From Streptomyces chromofuscus (GTDB lineage: Bacteria; Actinomycetota; Actinomycetes; Streptomycetales; Streptomycetaceae): a DNA stretch of 64,000 nt. The DNA is taken from NCBI RefSeq assembly GCF_015160875.1, contig NZ_CP063374.1:2046001-2110000 (forward strand). The letters are read 5' to 3'. Below the pieces are notes generated by a model that saw nothing but the letters and a program-made list of their open reading frames with translations, did no database searches and had not been told where the DNA came from. The translations under genes and the position numbers were made by a program. Shown piece by piece: positions 51,550 to 59,909 of the stretch. Each line of letters begins with the position of its first letter. Position 1 is the stretch's first letter.

Positions 51550-54075
51550 TCAGCCGCCGGACGTGCCGGCGGGCGCCGCCCCGGCGTCGGGACGCCAGGC
51601 CTCCCTCACCCGCAACGCCCGTGCCAGGTCGTCGAGTTGGTCGGCCAGCTTGCGGCGCAGCGCCGGGGTCGGTTCGGCGTCGCGCAGGCACTCCTCGCCC
51701 AGGAGCAGGGTGTCGGTGTCGACGGCGTGGAAGGGGAAGGCCCAAGTGCCGGTGGCCTCGGCCAGGGCGGGGCCCCGGCGCGCCGCCACGGCGACGGCGT
51801 CGTCGTAGTAGCGCGGGACGTACTGTCCTACCAGTTCGGCCTGTTCGGGCTGCCAGAAGCCCTGGGCGGTGGCCTTGAACAGGTAGTTGGACAGCTCGTC
51901 GTGGGCGAACATCGCCTCCCAGGCCGTCTGCTTGGCCTGCGGGTCGGGCAGGGCGGCGCGGCAGCGGGCGGCGCCCTCCTGGCCGGTGGCGCTCGGATCG
52001 CGTTCGAGTTCGGCGGCGATGGCGGCCTCGTCGGTGGCGCCGAGGACGGCGAGGCGGCCGAGGATGCGCCAGCGCAGCTCGGGATCGAGTTCGGGTCCGC
52101 CGGGGACGGTGCCGTCGGCGAGCCAGGCGGCGATGGTGTGGGGGTGGGCGGCGACGTCGATGAAGTGGCGTACGGCGAGCAGGCGCAGGCCGGGGTTGTC
52201 GCCGTCCTCGGTGCGGCGCAGCAGGTCGCGGCAGAGGGCGGAGAGGGTACTCAGGGCGGCGGGCCGCTCCTCGGGGGTGAGGTAGCGGTCGGCGATCTGG
52301 CGGGTGGCGAAGCCGAGGACGCCCTGGACGAGGGCGAGGTCGGTCTCGTGCGGGAGGTGGGCGCGGGCGGTCTCCAGGTAGGCGGTGGGGGGCAGTTCGG
52401 CGTCGCGGACGGTGTCCCTGAGGGCGTTCCACACCACGGCGCGGGTGAGGGGGTCGGGCAGGCCCGACAGTGCCTCGCGCACCGTCCGGAAGGACCGGGC
52501 ATCGAAGCGGATCTTGGCGTAGGTGAGGTCGCCGTCGTTGAGCAGGAGCAGGGCGGGGCGCTTGCCGATGGGGTGTCCGTCGGGGTGCGGGACGTCGAGG
52601 TCGAGGCGTTCGCGCAGGGTGAGGCGGCCCTCGTCGCCGAGGTCCTGGTCGTAGAGGCCGACGGCGATGCGGTGCGGGCGGCTGCCGGTGTGCTCGACGG
52701 TGAGGGTGCACACACCGTTGTCGCCGGGGGTGACGCGTGGGGTGAGGGTGTCGACGCCGGTGGTGCGCAGCCAGGCCTCGGCCCAGGCGTGCACGTCGCG
52801 TTCGGTGGCGGAGGCGAGGGAGTCGATGAAGTCGGCGAGGGTGGCGTTGCCGAACCGATGCCGGGTGAAGTGCGTGTTGATGCCGGCGAGGAAGTCCTTC
52901 TCACCGAGCCAGGTGACGAGCTGGCGCAGGGCGGAGGCGCCCTTGGCGTAGGAGATGCCGTCGAAGTTGAGCAGGGCGGCGGCGGTGTCGAGGACGGCGT
53001 CGGGGGCGACGGGGTGGGTGGAGGGCCGCTGGTCGGCGTCGTAGCCCCAGCCCTTGCGGGCGACGCCGAACTCGGTCCAGGTGCCGCGGAAGCGGGTGGC
53101 CTCGGTGAGGGTCTGGTAGCCCATGTACTCGGCGAAGGACTCGTTCAGCCAGATGTCGTCCCACCACTTGAGGGTGACGAGGTCGCCGAACCACATGTGG
53201 GCCATCTCGTGGGCGACGACCATCGCCCGGGTCTGCCGCTCGGTGTCGGTGACGGCGGACCGGTAGACGAACTCGTCGCGGAAGGTGACCAGTCCGGGGT
53301 TCTCCATGGCGCCGGCGTTGAACTCCGGCACGAACGCCTGGTCGTAGGAGTCGAACGGGTACGGCTCGTCGAACTTCTCGTGGTAGCGGTCGAAGCACGC
53401 GCGGGTGACGTCGAGGATCTCGTCGGCGTCCGCGTCCAGGTGCGCCGCGAGGCTGCGCCGGCAGTGGATGCCGAAGGGCAGGCCGCGGTGTTCGGTCCGC
53501 ACGGAGTGCCAGGGCCCGGCGGCGACGGCGACGAGGTAGGTGGAGATCGGCGGGGTCGGCGCGGCCCTCCACACGCCGTCGGTCTGCGTGGTGACGCCGT
53601 TGGCGAGGACCGTCCAGCCCTCGGGCGCCCTGACCGACACCTCGAACACGGCCTTAAGGTCGGGCTGGTCGAACGCGGCGAAGACGCGCTGGACGTCGTC
53701 GAGGAACAGCTGGGTGTAGACGTACGTCTCGCCGTCGGTGGGGTCGGTGAAGCGGTGCATGCCCTCGCCGGTGCGGGAGTAGCGCATGGCGGCCTCGACG
53801 CGCAGCTCGTGGTCGCCCGCGGTGAGGTTCTTCAGCGGCAGGCGGTTGCCGTCCAGGGTCTCGGGGTCGAGAGGCTGTCCGTCGAGGGTGACCGAACGCA
53901 GGTCGGCGGGCTTCAGCTCGACGAAGGTGTCCGCGTCCGTGCGCGCGGTGAACGCGATCACCGTGAGGGAGTCGAAGGTCTCGTCACCGGTGGTCAGGTC
54001 GAGCTCGATCGTGTAGTGCCGGACGTCGATGAGCTGGGCACGGGTCTGCGCTTCGTCGCGCGTCAGTACGGACAT
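51550..54075 (-). CDS. pepN: Aminopeptidase N (M1 family)
   Basis: The 841-residue cytosolic zinc aminopeptidase has the GAMEN exopeptidase motif (FNAGAMENPGL), the zinc site HEMAHMWFGDLVT with the second Glu in LNESFAEYMGY, and an M1 N-terminal beta domain beginning TRDEAQTRAQLIDVRHYTIELDLT. The C-terminal ERAP1-like helical domain follows. It removes N-terminal residues from peptides. Length matches actinobacterial PepN. Confidence 0.97.
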   Translation of the reverse strand: MSVLTRDEAQTRAQLIDVRHYTIELDLTTGDETFDSLTVIAFTARTDADTFVELKPADLRSVTLDGQPLDPETLDGNRLPLKNLTAGDHELRVEAAMRYSRTGEGMHRFTDPTDGETYVYTQLFLDDVQRVFAAFDQPDLKAVFEVSVRAPEGWTVLANGVTTQTDGVWRAAPTPPISTYLVAVAAGPWHSVRTEHRGLPFGIHCRRSLAAHLDADADEILDVTRACFDRYHEKFDEPYPFDSYDQAFVPEFNAGAMENPGLVTFRDEFVYRSAVTDTERQTRAMVVAHEMAHMWFGDLVTLKWWDDIWLNESFAEYMGYQTLTEATRFRGTWTEFGVARKGWGYDADQRPSTHPVAPDAVLDTAAALLNFDGISYAKGASALRQLVTWLGEKDFLAGINTHFTRHRFGNATLADFIDSLASATERDVHAWAEAWLRTTGVDTLTPRVTPGDNGVCTLTVEHTGSRPHRIAVGLYDQDLGDEGRLTLRERLDLDVPHPDGHPIGKRPALLLLNDGDLTYAKIRFDARSFRTVREALSGLPDPLTRAVVWNALRDTVRDAELPPTAYLETARAHLPHETDLALVQGVLGFATRQIADRYLTPEERPAALSTLSALCRDLLRRTEDGDNPGLRLLAVRHFIDVAAHPHTIAAWLADGTVPGGPELDPELRWRILGRLAVLGATDEAAIAAELERDPSATGQEGAARCRAALPDPQAKQTAWEAMFAHDELSNYLFKATAQGFWQPEQAELVGQYVPRYYDDAVAVAARRGPALAEATGTWAFPFHAVDTDTLLLGEECLRDAEPTPALRRKLADQLDDLARALRVREAWRPDAGAAPAGTSGG

Positions 54076-54133
54076 GGATCACATGCTGCCTGATGCCACC
54101 GGCGGCGGGACAGGGGCGGGTGGCTTCGTGCTG

Positions 54134-54652
54134 CTATGTGCGGTCCTGCGCCGGCGCCGGTCCGCGCCGGTCGCGCTGCACCGGCAGGCGCGCGCCCGGT
54201 TCCTCCGGCCGCGCCCGCGACTCGGTGAGGGCGCGCAGTTCGCGGACCTCGCGTTCCAGTGCCTGGTGGCGCCGGTGGGCGTCGTACAGGTAGCGGACCT
54301 TGGTGCGCAGCGCCCAGGGGTCTACGGGCTTCATGAGCAGGTCGGCGACGCCCAGTCCGAAGGCGGCGGAGGTCAGTTCGTGGTCCGGGCCGTAGCCGGT
54401 GAGCAGGACGACCGGGATGTGCTGGGTCTGCTCCAGGCGGCGGAGGTAGCGCACCACGTCCAGGCCGCTGACGCCGGGCATGCGCACATCGAGCAGCAGC
54501 AGGCCGATCTGGCCGCGGAGCACCTGTTTCAGGGCCTCGTCACCGCTGGTGGCGCGGCACAGGTCGTGGCCGAGGGGGGCCAGGGCGCTCTCCAGCGCGT
54601 ACAGCGTGTCCTCGTGGTCGTCGACGATGAGGATCTTGGCTTCCGACCCCAT
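54134..54652 (-). CDS. Single-domain response regulator
   Basis: The 172-residue protein is a receiver domain (ILIVDDHEDTLYALESALAPLG, phospho-accepting Asp in LLLLDVRMPG, VVLLTGYG, LLMKPVDPWALRTKVRYL). A charged coiled coil (QALEREVRELRAL) and a Pro/Arg tail follow, and there is no DNA-binding output domain. Such proteins often work in phosphorelays or bind a kinase or phosphatase. No kinase gene is close. It lies 58 bases upstream of pepN's start, transcribed the same way toward it on the minus strand order. Confidence 0.9.
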   Translation of the reverse strand: MGSEAKILIVDDHEDTLYALESALAPLGHDLCRATSGDEALKQVLRGQIGLLLLDVRMPGVSGLDVVRYLRRLEQTQHIPVVLLTGYGPDHELTSAAFGLGVADLLMKPVDPWALRTKVRYLYDAHRRHQALEREVRELRALTESRARPEEPGARLPVQRDRRGPAPAQDRT

Positions 54653-54789
54653 GCCCGAACTCCCTCCGGCGTGGAAACCAGGGTATGCGAGGCACTGACG
54701 GGGAGTGGCCGCAGGTTGACGATCAGTGCACGCGGCCGGCTGTGCGCCGCCGGGCGCCGCGGGCGCGTGCCGGAGCCTGTTCGCCGAGG

Positions 54790-55140
54790 TCAGTCGGCTG
54801 TCGGCGCGGTGCCGTTCACGGTGTCCTCGGCGATCCGCTCGTGGTGCCTGATCACTTCGCCGATGATGAAATTGAGAAACTTTTCAGCGAATCCCGGATC
54901 GAGCTTGGCGCTCTCGGCGAGGGCGCGCAGCCGGTCGATCTGCCGTGCCTCGCGGGCCGGGTCGGCGGGCGGCAGCCGGTGCAGGGCCTTGAGCCGGCCG
55001 ACCTGCTGGGTGCACTTGAACCGCTCGGCGAGCATGTGGACGACGGCCGCGTCGATGTTGTCGATGCTGTCGCGCAGCCGGGAGAGCTCCTCGCGGACGG
55101 CCGGGTCGACGTCACCGGGGGTGGTGTTGCTGGTGGTCAT
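54790..55140 (-). CDS. Chorismate mutase (AroQ type)
   Basis: The 116-residue all-helical protein converts chorismate to prephenate for Phe/Tyr synthesis. It has the AroQ signature LSRLRDSIDNIDAAVVHMLAERFKCTQQVGRLKA (first Arg and the Lys are active-site residues) and FLNFIIGEVIRHHERIAED at the C-terminus. There is no signal peptide, so it is cytosolic. It stands alone, not in an aromatic operon. Confidence 0.93.
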   Translation of the reverse strand: MTTSNTTPGDVDPAVREELSRLRDSIDNIDAAVVHMLAERFKCTQQVGRLKALHRLPPADPAREARQIDRLRALAESAKLDPGFAEKFLNFIIGEVIRHHERIAEDTVNGTAPTAD

Positions 55141-55204
55141 GGGCGCCCACCCTACGCGGCGGGCGCAGGGTGTCCGATGCCCGCGGATCCGGTGCCCCCC
55201 TGTC

Positions 55205-55648
55205 TCAGGAGCCGATCGCCTTGTGCAGGTACACGTCCTCGTGCCCGCCGGGAACTCCCGGCAGGCGCCCGGCCTCGCGGAAGCCGAGCCGGCGGTAGAG
55301 GTCGGGGGCCTGGAAGGTGTACGAGGAGACGATCATGTCGGTGCAGCCGCGCCGGACGGCCTCGTCCTCGGCGGCCCGCATCAGCCTGCTGCCCCATCCG
55401 GCGTGCCGATGGTCCGCCCGTACCCACAGCATCTCCACCCCGCACAGGCCGCCCCACACCCAGCCGGTCAGTCCGCCGAGCAGTTCGCCGTCGGCGGCGG
55501 TGACCCGGACGCTGAAGTCGTCGGGTTCGCCGGCGCCGGTCGCCGCCGTGTTGAACGCGGTCAGTTCGTCGTCGAGGCGCTGCTCCAGGTCGTCGTCCTT
55601 GCCGCCGACCTGGAGGGACGCGGCGCCGGGGTGCTGTTCGGTGCTCAC
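55205..55648 (-). CDS. GNAT family N-acetyltransferase
   Basis: The 147-residue protein has the GNAT core GVEMLWVRADHRHAGWGSRLMRAAEDEAVRRGC, in which the acetyl-CoA loop reads HRHAGWG, and the C-terminal YTFQAPDLYRRLGFREAGRLPG. It starts at the GTG at 55648 (VSTEQHPGAASLQVGG); longer frames upstream run into non-coding sequence. The acceptor is unknown. Confidence 0.9.
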   Translation of the reverse strand: MSTEQHPGAASLQVGGKDDDLEQRLDDELTAFNTAATGAGEPDDFSVRVTAADGELLGGLTGWVWGGLCGVEMLWVRADHRHAGWGSRLMRAAEDEAVRRGCTDMIVSSYTFQAPDLYRRLGFREAGRLPGVPGGHEDVYLHKAIGS

Positions 55649-55869
55649 GTCCGGGATTCTGCCGGTGACCGGCCCCGCCGACGACCGGATTCCCCGGCGA
55701 CCGGGGGTGCCCCCGGCAGGAGGTGGCCGGAGACCGGCGAGAGCGACGGCACCGGCCGCCACGGCTCTCTTGGCCTTCACGGGGGTTGGGCGGCCGGCCA
55801 AGCCGAGCGAAAATCCGCTCTCCCCCTCGTACAGTGGAATCGGGTTCACGGCGTCTTGGGGGTACGGGC

Positions 55870-56766
55870 GTGGCGAACGACGGACCGGTCGAGCACGGCT
55901 ACCCGCACCTGGAGACGGTGCGGGCCGCCATCACCGCGCTGTACAAGCGGCTGTCGTACGACACGATCCAGACGTTCGCGACCAGCGTGCTCCCGGCCGA
56001 CGTGGCGTTCTGCGACACCGACGACCTCCATCTGGGCGCCCAGCGCGTGGCGAGGGAACTGGTCCGGCACTACCGGCTGCCGGACGCCCGCCTGATCGTC
56101 GGCTTCCGCGAGATGCACCACGCGGCGAACGTCGAACTCACCGCCGGGCCCGAGTACTTCGTGGAGCTGAACGACCGTTTCCGCACCCACCGCCGGGACA
56201 TCGGCGCGGCGCTCGCGCACGAGATCATGCACGTCTATCTGCACCGCCTGGACCTGTCGTTCCCCGGTACGCGCGACAACGAGATCCTCACCGACACGGC
56301 GACGACGTATCTGGGCGCCGGCTGGCTGCTGCTCGACGCCTACCGGGAGGACGCGGCGTCCAGCCAGAAGCTCGGCTATCTGACTCCCGAGGAGTTCGGG
56401 TACGTCCTCGCCAAGCGCGCCCTGGTGTTCGGCGAGGACCCCTCGACGTGGTTCACCAGCCCGCAGGCGTACACGGCGTACGTGAAGGGCATGTCGCTGG
56501 CCCGCCACGACGAGCAGCAGCCGCCGCTCACCGCTGCGGGCTGGGCGGGCCGCCGCCGCTACGCCCGCGACCGCCGGCACGCCCAGAGCGACCACGTCCC
56601 GGTGAGCGCGCCGGGTGCGCCCTACGCCTTCTCCCCCGATGTCCGCGGCCCGCTGCGGGTGTCGTTCCCCTGCCCCACCTGTCATCAGCGGATCAGGGTG
56701 CCGGTGCGGGGACGGATGCGGGCGCGGTGCGCGCTGTGCCGGACGGTGCTGGAGTGCGACACCTAG
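55870..56766 (+). CDS. Putative zinc metallopeptidase with C-terminal zinc ribbon
   Basis: I do not recognise a named family for this 298-residue protein. It contains an HExxH zinc-protease motif in GAALAHEIMHVYLHRLDL (about residues 115-132), followed by NEILTDTATTYLGAGWLLLDAYRED. There the downstream Glu/Asp could be the third ligand, as in gluzincin or SprT-like folds. The C-terminus has a four-Cys ribbon (CPTCHQ ... CALCRTVLEC). No signal peptide is seen, so it is probably cytosolic. The GTG at 55870 follows GGGGGT. Its TAG stop lies in the CTAG end of the palindromic element copy 2. Confidence 0.78.
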   Translation: MANDGPVEHGYPHLETVRAAITALYKRLSYDTIQTFATSVLPADVAFCDTDDLHLGAQRVARELVRHYRLPDARLIVGFREMHHAANVELTAGPEYFVELNDRFRTHRRDIGAALAHEIMHVYLHRLDLSFPGTRDNEILTDTATTYLGAGWLLLDAYREDAASSQKLGYLTPEEFGYVLAKRALVFGEDPSTWFTSPQAYTAYVKGMSLARHDEQQPPLTAAGWAGRRRYARDRRHAQSDHVPVSAPGAPYAFSPDVRGPLRVSFPCPTCHQRIRVPVRGRMRARCALCRTVLECDT

Positions 56767-56978
56767 TGCCGCGGCAACAACGTCTGCCCGGCAAGGAGCG
56801 GCGCCCGGTGCGTGCTCTGGGGGTCCCCCCGGCCGGAGGCTGGGGGGAGTGCCGGCCGGAGCCTGGGGGGAGTGCCGGCCGGAAGCCCTCGTACTGGATG
56901 TACGTGGGCTTCCGGCCGGTGCGGCGAGAGGGCGTGCCGGGCATCGCGACGGGGTGAACGTGCCTGTCGCGGCACCAG
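56763..56978. mobile_element. Palindromic MITE-like element, copy 2 (216 bp)
   Basis: This copy begins CTAGTGCCGCGGCA and ends TGCCTGTCGCGGCACC, in the same orientation as the copy at 48255. It is longer by an internal duplication of about 23 bp (GGGGGGAGTGCCGGCCGGA occurs twice). Its central hairpin is better: 14 perfect pairs (CCGGCCGGAAGCCC / GGGCTTCCGGCCGG, 56875-56919) topped by CGTAC-TGGAT-GTACG. It too lies between two convergent genes and overlaps the upstream stop codon. Confidence 0.82.
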
Positions 56979-57283
56979 GGCCGCCGTGTGACGCGAGGAT
57001 CGCCCCGCGGTGCGCGCGCCCACTGCTGCACGGCGCCGCGCCGACCAGGAGCCCCGCCGACGTGGCCGCCGCCGAGGTCGCGGCGTGCGAGGCGGCGCAC
57101 GCCACGGCCCGGACGGCGCGTACGCCACGGCCCGGACGGCGCGTTCCCCACGGCCCGCGCGGCGCCGCAGTCGCACGGGGCGATCGGTCGCACGGCGGAG
57201 GACGATCCGTCCCTGTGGCTGAACCGAGGCGCGTGCCCCGTGCGGCGCCCGGGGCGGCCCGGGCGCGTGCCGGGACGTCGTCG
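56979..57283. other. Intergenic stretch after element copy 2 with a 23-bp tandem repeat
   Basis: No gene is seen in these 305 bases. At 57101-57168 a 23-bp unit, GCCACGGCCCGGACGGCGCG plus three bases, is repeated 2.9 times. The rest is unpatterned GC-rich sequence up to the end of qcrB. Confidence 0.7.
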
Positions 57284-58918
57284 TCAGTGCCCGCGCGTGA
57301 TCTCCCGGTACTCCTCCGGGGTCGGCTTCGGGATGTGGCTGCCGGGCCCGAACATGGCCCGCGCCAGCCGCTCGCGCACCCGCTGGGAGACGGTGACGGG
57401 GCGCCGGACGCCGCCCGCGTCGACGCGCGGCCCGATCTCGTACGGCGGTGGCTGGTCGTGCTGGGTGAGGGTGTGCCGCTGGGCCTGCGTGAGGGGTGCG
57501 TGGACCTCGATGTACTCGCCGTGCGGCAGCCGTTTGATGGTGCCGGTCTCCCGGCCGTGCAGCACCTTGTCCCGGTCACGGCGTTGCAGGCCCAGACAGA
57601 TCCGCTTGGTGACGACGAACGCCAGCACGGGCCCGAGGAAGAACGCGATCCGCACGAACCAGGTGATGGTGTTGATCGACAGATGCAGATAGGTGGCGAC
57701 GATGTCGTTGCCGCCGCCGATCAGGCAGACCACGTAGAGCGTGAGCCAGGCGACGCCGAGGCCGGTGCGGACGGGGGCGTTGCGCGGCCGCTCCAGGATG
57801 TGGTGCTCGCGCCGGTCGCCGGTGATCCAGGCCTCGACGAACGGATAGACGCCGATGGCCGCCAGGATCAGCGGGAACAGCGCGAAGGGGATGAAGACGC
57901 CCAGGACGAGGGTGTGGCCCCCCAGGTCGATCTCCCATCCCGGCATCACCCGGATCAGGCCCTCGGAGAAGCCGAGGTACCAGTCCGGCTGGGCGCCGGT
58001 GGTGACGAGGTCGGCGCGGTACGGCCCGAAGGCCCATACGGGGTTGATCTGCGCGAGGCCGCCGATGATCGCGAGCACGCCGAAGACCAGGAAGAAGAAG
58101 CCGCCGGCCTTGGCCATGTAGACCGGCAGGAAGGGCATGCCGACCACGGACTTCTCGTCGCGGCCGGGGCCGGGGTACTGGGTGTGCTTGTGGTAGAAGA
58201 CCAGGATCAGATGGGCCACCACGAGGCCCAGCATGATCCCGGGCAGCAGCAGGACATGGATCGGGAACAGCCGGGAGATGATGTCGTCGCCCGGGAACTC
58301 CCCGCCGAACAGGAAGAACGCCACGTACGTGCCCACGACGGGGATGGACAGGATGGCGCCCTGGGCGAAGCGGAGGCCGGTGCCGGAGAGCAGGTCGTCG
58401 GGGAGCGAGTAGCCGGTGAGGCCGGTGATGATGCCGAGCATCAGCAGGGTCCAGCCGAACACCCAGTTCAGCTCGCGGGGCTTGCGGTAGGCGCCGGTGA
58501 AGAACACCCGCATCATGTGCACGAGCATGCCGGCGACGAAGACCAGCGCCGCCCAGTGGTGGATCTGCCGGATGAGCAGTCCCCCGCGCACGTCGAAGCT
58601 GATCTCCAGGGTGGACTCGAACGCCCTGGTCATCACGATGCCGTTGAGCGGTGTGTACGACCCCTCGTAGACGACCTCGACGCTGCTGGGCTCGAAGAAC
58701 AGCGTGAGGTAGACGCCGGTGAGGATCAGGACGGCGAAGCTGTACAGGCAGACCTCGCCCAGCATGAAGGACCAGTGGTCCGGAAAGACCTTGCGCATGT
58801 TGGCCTTGGCGAGCGAGTAGAGCCCGAGCCGGCCGTCCGCCCAGTCGGCCAGCCGCTCGCCCCGCCCGGGGGAACTCCTTCTCCCCGCGGCCGTGTTCAC
58901 CGATCCCGCGCCGTCCAT
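57284..58918 (-). CDS. qcrB: Cytochrome bc1 complex cytochrome b subunit (stand-alone QcrB)
   Basis: The 544-residue membrane protein has the cytochrome b core. Paired haem-ligand histidines lie in IRQIHHWAALVFVAGMLVHMMRVFF and FPIHVLLLPGIMLGLVVAHLILVFYHKH. The Qo-site motif reads AQPDWYLGFSEGL (PDW, the actinobacterial form of PEWY), and a long C-terminal cytoplasmic tail has HGEYIEVHAPL. About eight transmembrane helices are seen. qcrC, qcrA and the oxidase genes are not adjacent, so this looks like a second, unlinked copy. The ATG at 58918 follows GGGAAGG. Confidence 0.93.
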   Translation of the reverse strand: MDGAGSVNTAAGRRSSPGRGERLADWADGRLGLYSLAKANMRKVFPDHWSFMLGEVCLYSFAVLILTGVYLTLFFEPSSVEVVYEGSYTPLNGIVMTRAFESTLEISFDVRGGLLIRQIHHWAALVFVAGMLVHMMRVFFTGAYRKPRELNWVFGWTLLMLGIITGLTGYSLPDDLLSGTGLRFAQGAILSIPVVGTYVAFFLFGGEFPGDDIISRLFPIHVLLLPGIMLGLVVAHLILVFYHKHTQYPGPGRDEKSVVGMPFLPVYMAKAGGFFFLVFGVLAIIGGLAQINPVWAFGPYRADLVTTGAQPDWYLGFSEGLIRVMPGWEIDLGGHTLVLGVFIPFALFPLILAAIGVYPFVEAWITGDRREHHILERPRNAPVRTGLGVAWLTLYVVCLIGGGNDIVATYLHLSINTITWFVRIAFFLGPVLAFVVTKRICLGLQRRDRDKVLHGRETGTIKRLPHGEYIEVHAPLTQAQRHTLTQHDQPPPYEIGPRVDAGGVRRPVTVSQRVRERLARAMFGPGSHIPKPTPEEYREITRGH

Positions 58919-58994
58919 ACGTCGCCGCCTTCCCCGTCGGATCATCCTCAGGGTGACACGGCGGAGCGCTCATGCCAAAGGTGTCGGCACGATC

Positions 58995-59720
58995 TCAGTC
59001 GGGCCGTACGATCCCCCGCTCCCGCGCGGCCGCCAGCCACTGGGGGAACTCGCCCACGAGACGGTCGTACAGCTCGGCGTCGGACACCCGCCGCGGGTCC
59101 TCACCGGCGTGGAAGAACCCGGCGTTGTCGACCGCCCGCCGGTCCGGCACCGGCAAGTCGTCGAGTCTGCGCAGGAAGTCGAACTGCCGGCTGCCCGGAT
59201 CGCCGAAGCCGATGAACTGCCAGAACAGCGGCAGTTTCGACGCCTTGCAGAGGTACTTCTCGGCGGCGAGCTTGTTGATGGGCCCGCCGTCGGTCTGGAA
59301 GACGACGAGGGCCGGCTCCCGGGAGCCGCTGTCGAGGTAGTGGTCGATCACGGCGTCCATGGCCAGGTGGTAACTGGTCCTGCCCATGTGCCCGAGGCCG
59401 GCCACGATCCGCTCGATCCGCCCCTGGTGGTCGGCGAGCGCGATGTCGGTGACGGCGTCGATGTCCGTGGAGAAGAACACCACCGGCACCCTGCCGTCGT
59501 CGTCGAGGTGCGCGGACAGCCCCAGTACCCGGTCGGCGAGCGCCTGCACACTGCCGTCCTTGTAGTACGGCTTCATCGACCCGGAGTGGTCGACGACGAG
59601 GTACACGGCGGCCCGGTGCCCGTCCAGCCCGTGCTTGGCGAGCGAGACCCCGGCGCTCTTGTACAGGTTGACGAGCGCGGGCGCGGTCTGCTGGACCTTG
59701 GTGAGACTGATGGCTGCCAC
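58995..59720 (-). CDS. VWA-domain protein, tellurium-resistance-associated type
   Basis: The 241-residue protein is a von Willebrand A domain with an intact MIDAS: YLVVDHSGSMKPYYKDG (D-x-S-x-S) at about 42-58, the Thr in GRTSYHLAMDAV and the Asp in VVFQTDGGPINK. It starts with a helix, SLTKVQQTAPALVNLYKSAGVSLAKHGL, as in VWA proteins found with TerD. It may bind a partner protein through a divalent metal. No ter genes are adjacent. The GTG at 59720 has no clear ribosome site. Confidence 0.9.
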   Translation of the reverse strand: MAAISLTKVQQTAPALVNLYKSAGVSLAKHGLDGHRAAVYLVVDHSGSMKPYYKDGSVQALADRVLGLSAHLDDDGRVPVVFFSTDIDAVTDIALADHQGRIERIVAGLGHMGRTSYHLAMDAVIDHYLDSGSREPALVVFQTDGGPINKLAAEKYLCKASKLPLFWQFIGFGDPGSRQFDFLRRLDDLPVPDRRAVDNAGFFHAGEDPRRVSDAELYDRLVGEFPQWLAAARERGIVRPD

Positions 59721-59817
59721 GCGGCGAGAGTACGGCACCGGCGGTCCGGCGTGATCCCCGTCGACCGGCCTCGCCCATGTCCCACGCCGCCGACCCCACC
59801 GGTGGGCCGGCACGAGC

Positions 59818-59868
59818 GACGGCGCCTGCCCAGTCGGTCCGGTCGGGGACTGTCGGGCAGGCGCCGTC
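59818..59868 (-). terminator. Terminator of the gltBD operon
   Basis: A perfect 14-bp inverted repeat (GACGGCGCCTGCCC / GGGCAGGCGCCGTC) has a 23-base loop that can itself fold. A second, smaller hairpin (CGTTCCGTAC / GTACGGGACG, one mismatch) lies at 59871-59896, directly after the gltD stop. There is no clear T tract. Confidence 0.7.
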
Positions 59869-59909
59869 AGCGTTCCGTACGCCTTTGTACGGGACGTCTG
59901 TCGAGTCGA

